DNA from: Marinobacter orientalis
GTDB lineage: Bacteria > Pseudomonadota > Gammaproteobacteria > Pseudomonadales > Oleiphilaceae
Length of the DNA: 64,000 nt
Direction of reading: 5' to 3'
Assembly (NCBI RefSeq): GCF_004792665.1
Contig: NZ_SRZX01000001.1
Coordinates: 682,001-746,000 of the forward strand
Shown piece by piece: positions 63,317 to 64,000 of this stretch. The position numbers were made by a program, and so were the translations under genes. The notes beneath the pieces were generated by a model. That model was not told the origin of the DNA, made no database searches, and worked only from the letters and a program-made list of their open reading frames with translations. The number at the start of each line of letters is the position of its first letter. Position 1 is the stretch's first letter.

Positions 63317-64000
63317 TTAGTGGTCCGGGGCGAGCCAGGCAGAAAGCCGGTTAGCCAGGGCGGCCGCATTCCGGGGCGCCGGACGTTCTGCCATGGCAAC
63401 CGGCTGCCGGGTATAGGCTGCAATGTCCGCACGCCGGAAGGCAGCCTCACGCTCTTCCGGCGACCCCGGCCCCGCTCCGCCCACTGTGTTCATAGCACGG
63501 GAGCTGTGGAGCTCCAGCACCCTGATTTGCCGGGCTCCCGAAAGCCATCCGGTCAGCTCGACCGAATCGCTGCGGGTGAATACCGGCGCAATCCAGACCA
63601 GTGCGGACACCTCACCATCAGCGCTGGTCGCCATCCGCGCCACGTGGCCCGACGCCAGGCCAACACCGGCGACGGCTACCCTGTCATAACCCCGGTCTGT
63701 CAACTCTGCCACGGCTACCGACAGGACTTTCTGTATGCGGGCCCGATACCGGTCTTCCAGGTCACCCGCATCAACACTGTCCATCACATCGATCATCACA
63801 GACGCTGTGGCCTCGGTATCGCCGGCGCTCTCCGGTGATACATCCGGGGGGGCTGTCGCCTGCTGCCGCCGGGCCTGCTGGACCGCATAAGGTGGCGGTT
63901 CGAGACCCACTGTCATCACTGCCCATCCAGCGCGCGCCATGGGCTGGCGCAACGCCCCGGCCAGGCCCGAGGCCGCAGACTGGCCTTCATCGGCGAGAAT
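63317..64000 (-). CDS. DUF3530-family protein, 5-prime end outside window
   Basis: The frame is open to the window edge, so the N-terminus is missing. The visible part reads ILADEGQSAASGLAGALRQPMARAGW, typical of DUF3530 alpha/beta-hydrolase-like proteins of gammaproteobacteria, with GVGLASGHVARMAT in place of a nucleophile elbow. Function unknown. It converges with the DjlA-like gene 9 bp away. Confidence 0.8.
   Translation of the reverse strand: MLADEGQSAASGLAGALRQPMARAGWAVMTVGLEPPPYAVQQARRQQATAPPDVSPESAGDTEATASVMIDVMDSVDAGDLEDRYRARIQKVLSVAVAELTDRGYDRVAVAGVGLASGHVARMATSADGEVSALVWIAPVFTRSDSVELTGWLSGARQIRVLELHSSRAMNTVGGAGPGSPEEREAAFRRADIAAYTRQPVAMAERPAPRNAAALANRLSAWLAPDH

Noticed and set aside
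1..64000. tRNA, rRNA, transposase, integrase or phage genes
   Set aside because: None was seen on either strand; no CCA-ended cloverleaf or transposase motif was found by eye.

Overview
The window reads as a chromosomal segment of a marine gammaproteobacterium, most likely Marinobacter or a close relative. This is inferred from gene content and order (fis-purH-purD; lptD-surA-pdxA-rsmA-apaH with amgK-murU divergent from it; PA0069-type radical SAM protein; slmA; large-form isocitrate lyase), from the moderately high GC content and from the protein sequences. It is densely coded on both strands. I see no rRNA, tRNA, transposase, prophage or CRISPR array.

Layout. 1-3.1 kb: end of fis, then purH-purD. 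3.1-10.4 kb: thioesterase, zinc alcohol dehydrogenase, a Fur-type-site-preceded FecA-like TonB receptor, a lipoprotein hydrolase, a CPA2 antiporter and a free-standing Hen1-like RNA methyltransferase. 10.4-12.5 kb: a two-gene cassette of an EgtB/SenA-type iron enzyme and an OvoA-C-terminal-type methyltransferase, which should make an N-methylated thio- or selenohistidine. 12.7-19.3 kb: SLC13 permease, thioesterase, isocitrate lyase, and an operon DUF1538 transporter / divergent PII / CBS protein. 19.4-29.8 kb: CASTOR/POLLUX-type channel, unknown outer-membrane barrel, DauA/SulP transporter, ChaN lipoprotein, EamA exporter, macrodomain protein, GH84 hexosaminidase, a helical protein and a radical SAM gene with a near-consensus LexA box. 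30-33 kb: TRAP transporter dctPQM. 33.3-38.8 kb: cyclopropane synthase coupled to a geranylgeranyl-reductase-like flavoprotein, Dps, a disulfide oxidoreductase and a LysE exporter. 39-41.7 kb: DAHP synthase preceded by an aromatic leader peptide and attenuator, a secretin-like periplasmic protein and a membrane J-protein. 42-46.2 kb: RND efflux pair. 46.2-53.8 kb: AraC regulator, a PAS-GGDEF-EAL gene broken by an amber codon, DUF3301, aminotransferase, inositol-phosphatase-like protein, SlmA, ThiG and ThiS. 53.8-64 kb: DUF423, apaH-rsmA-pdxA-surA-lptD (no apaG), amgK-murU-djlA-like, and a DUF3530 gene cut by the window edge.

The strongest less-ordinary signals are: (i) a leader peptide with nine aromatic residues in eleven codons plus a terminator hairpin before the DAHP synthase gene; (ii) two dispersed structured elements (38.9 and 52.6 kb) that keep identical loop and core sequence while both stems change with pairing preserved; (iii) the split thio/selenohistidine cassette; (iv) the DUF1538-PII-CBS operon; (v) the SOS box on the radical SAM gene; and (vi) the orphan Hen1. 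Functions are inferred from recognised sequence motifs; no search could be run.
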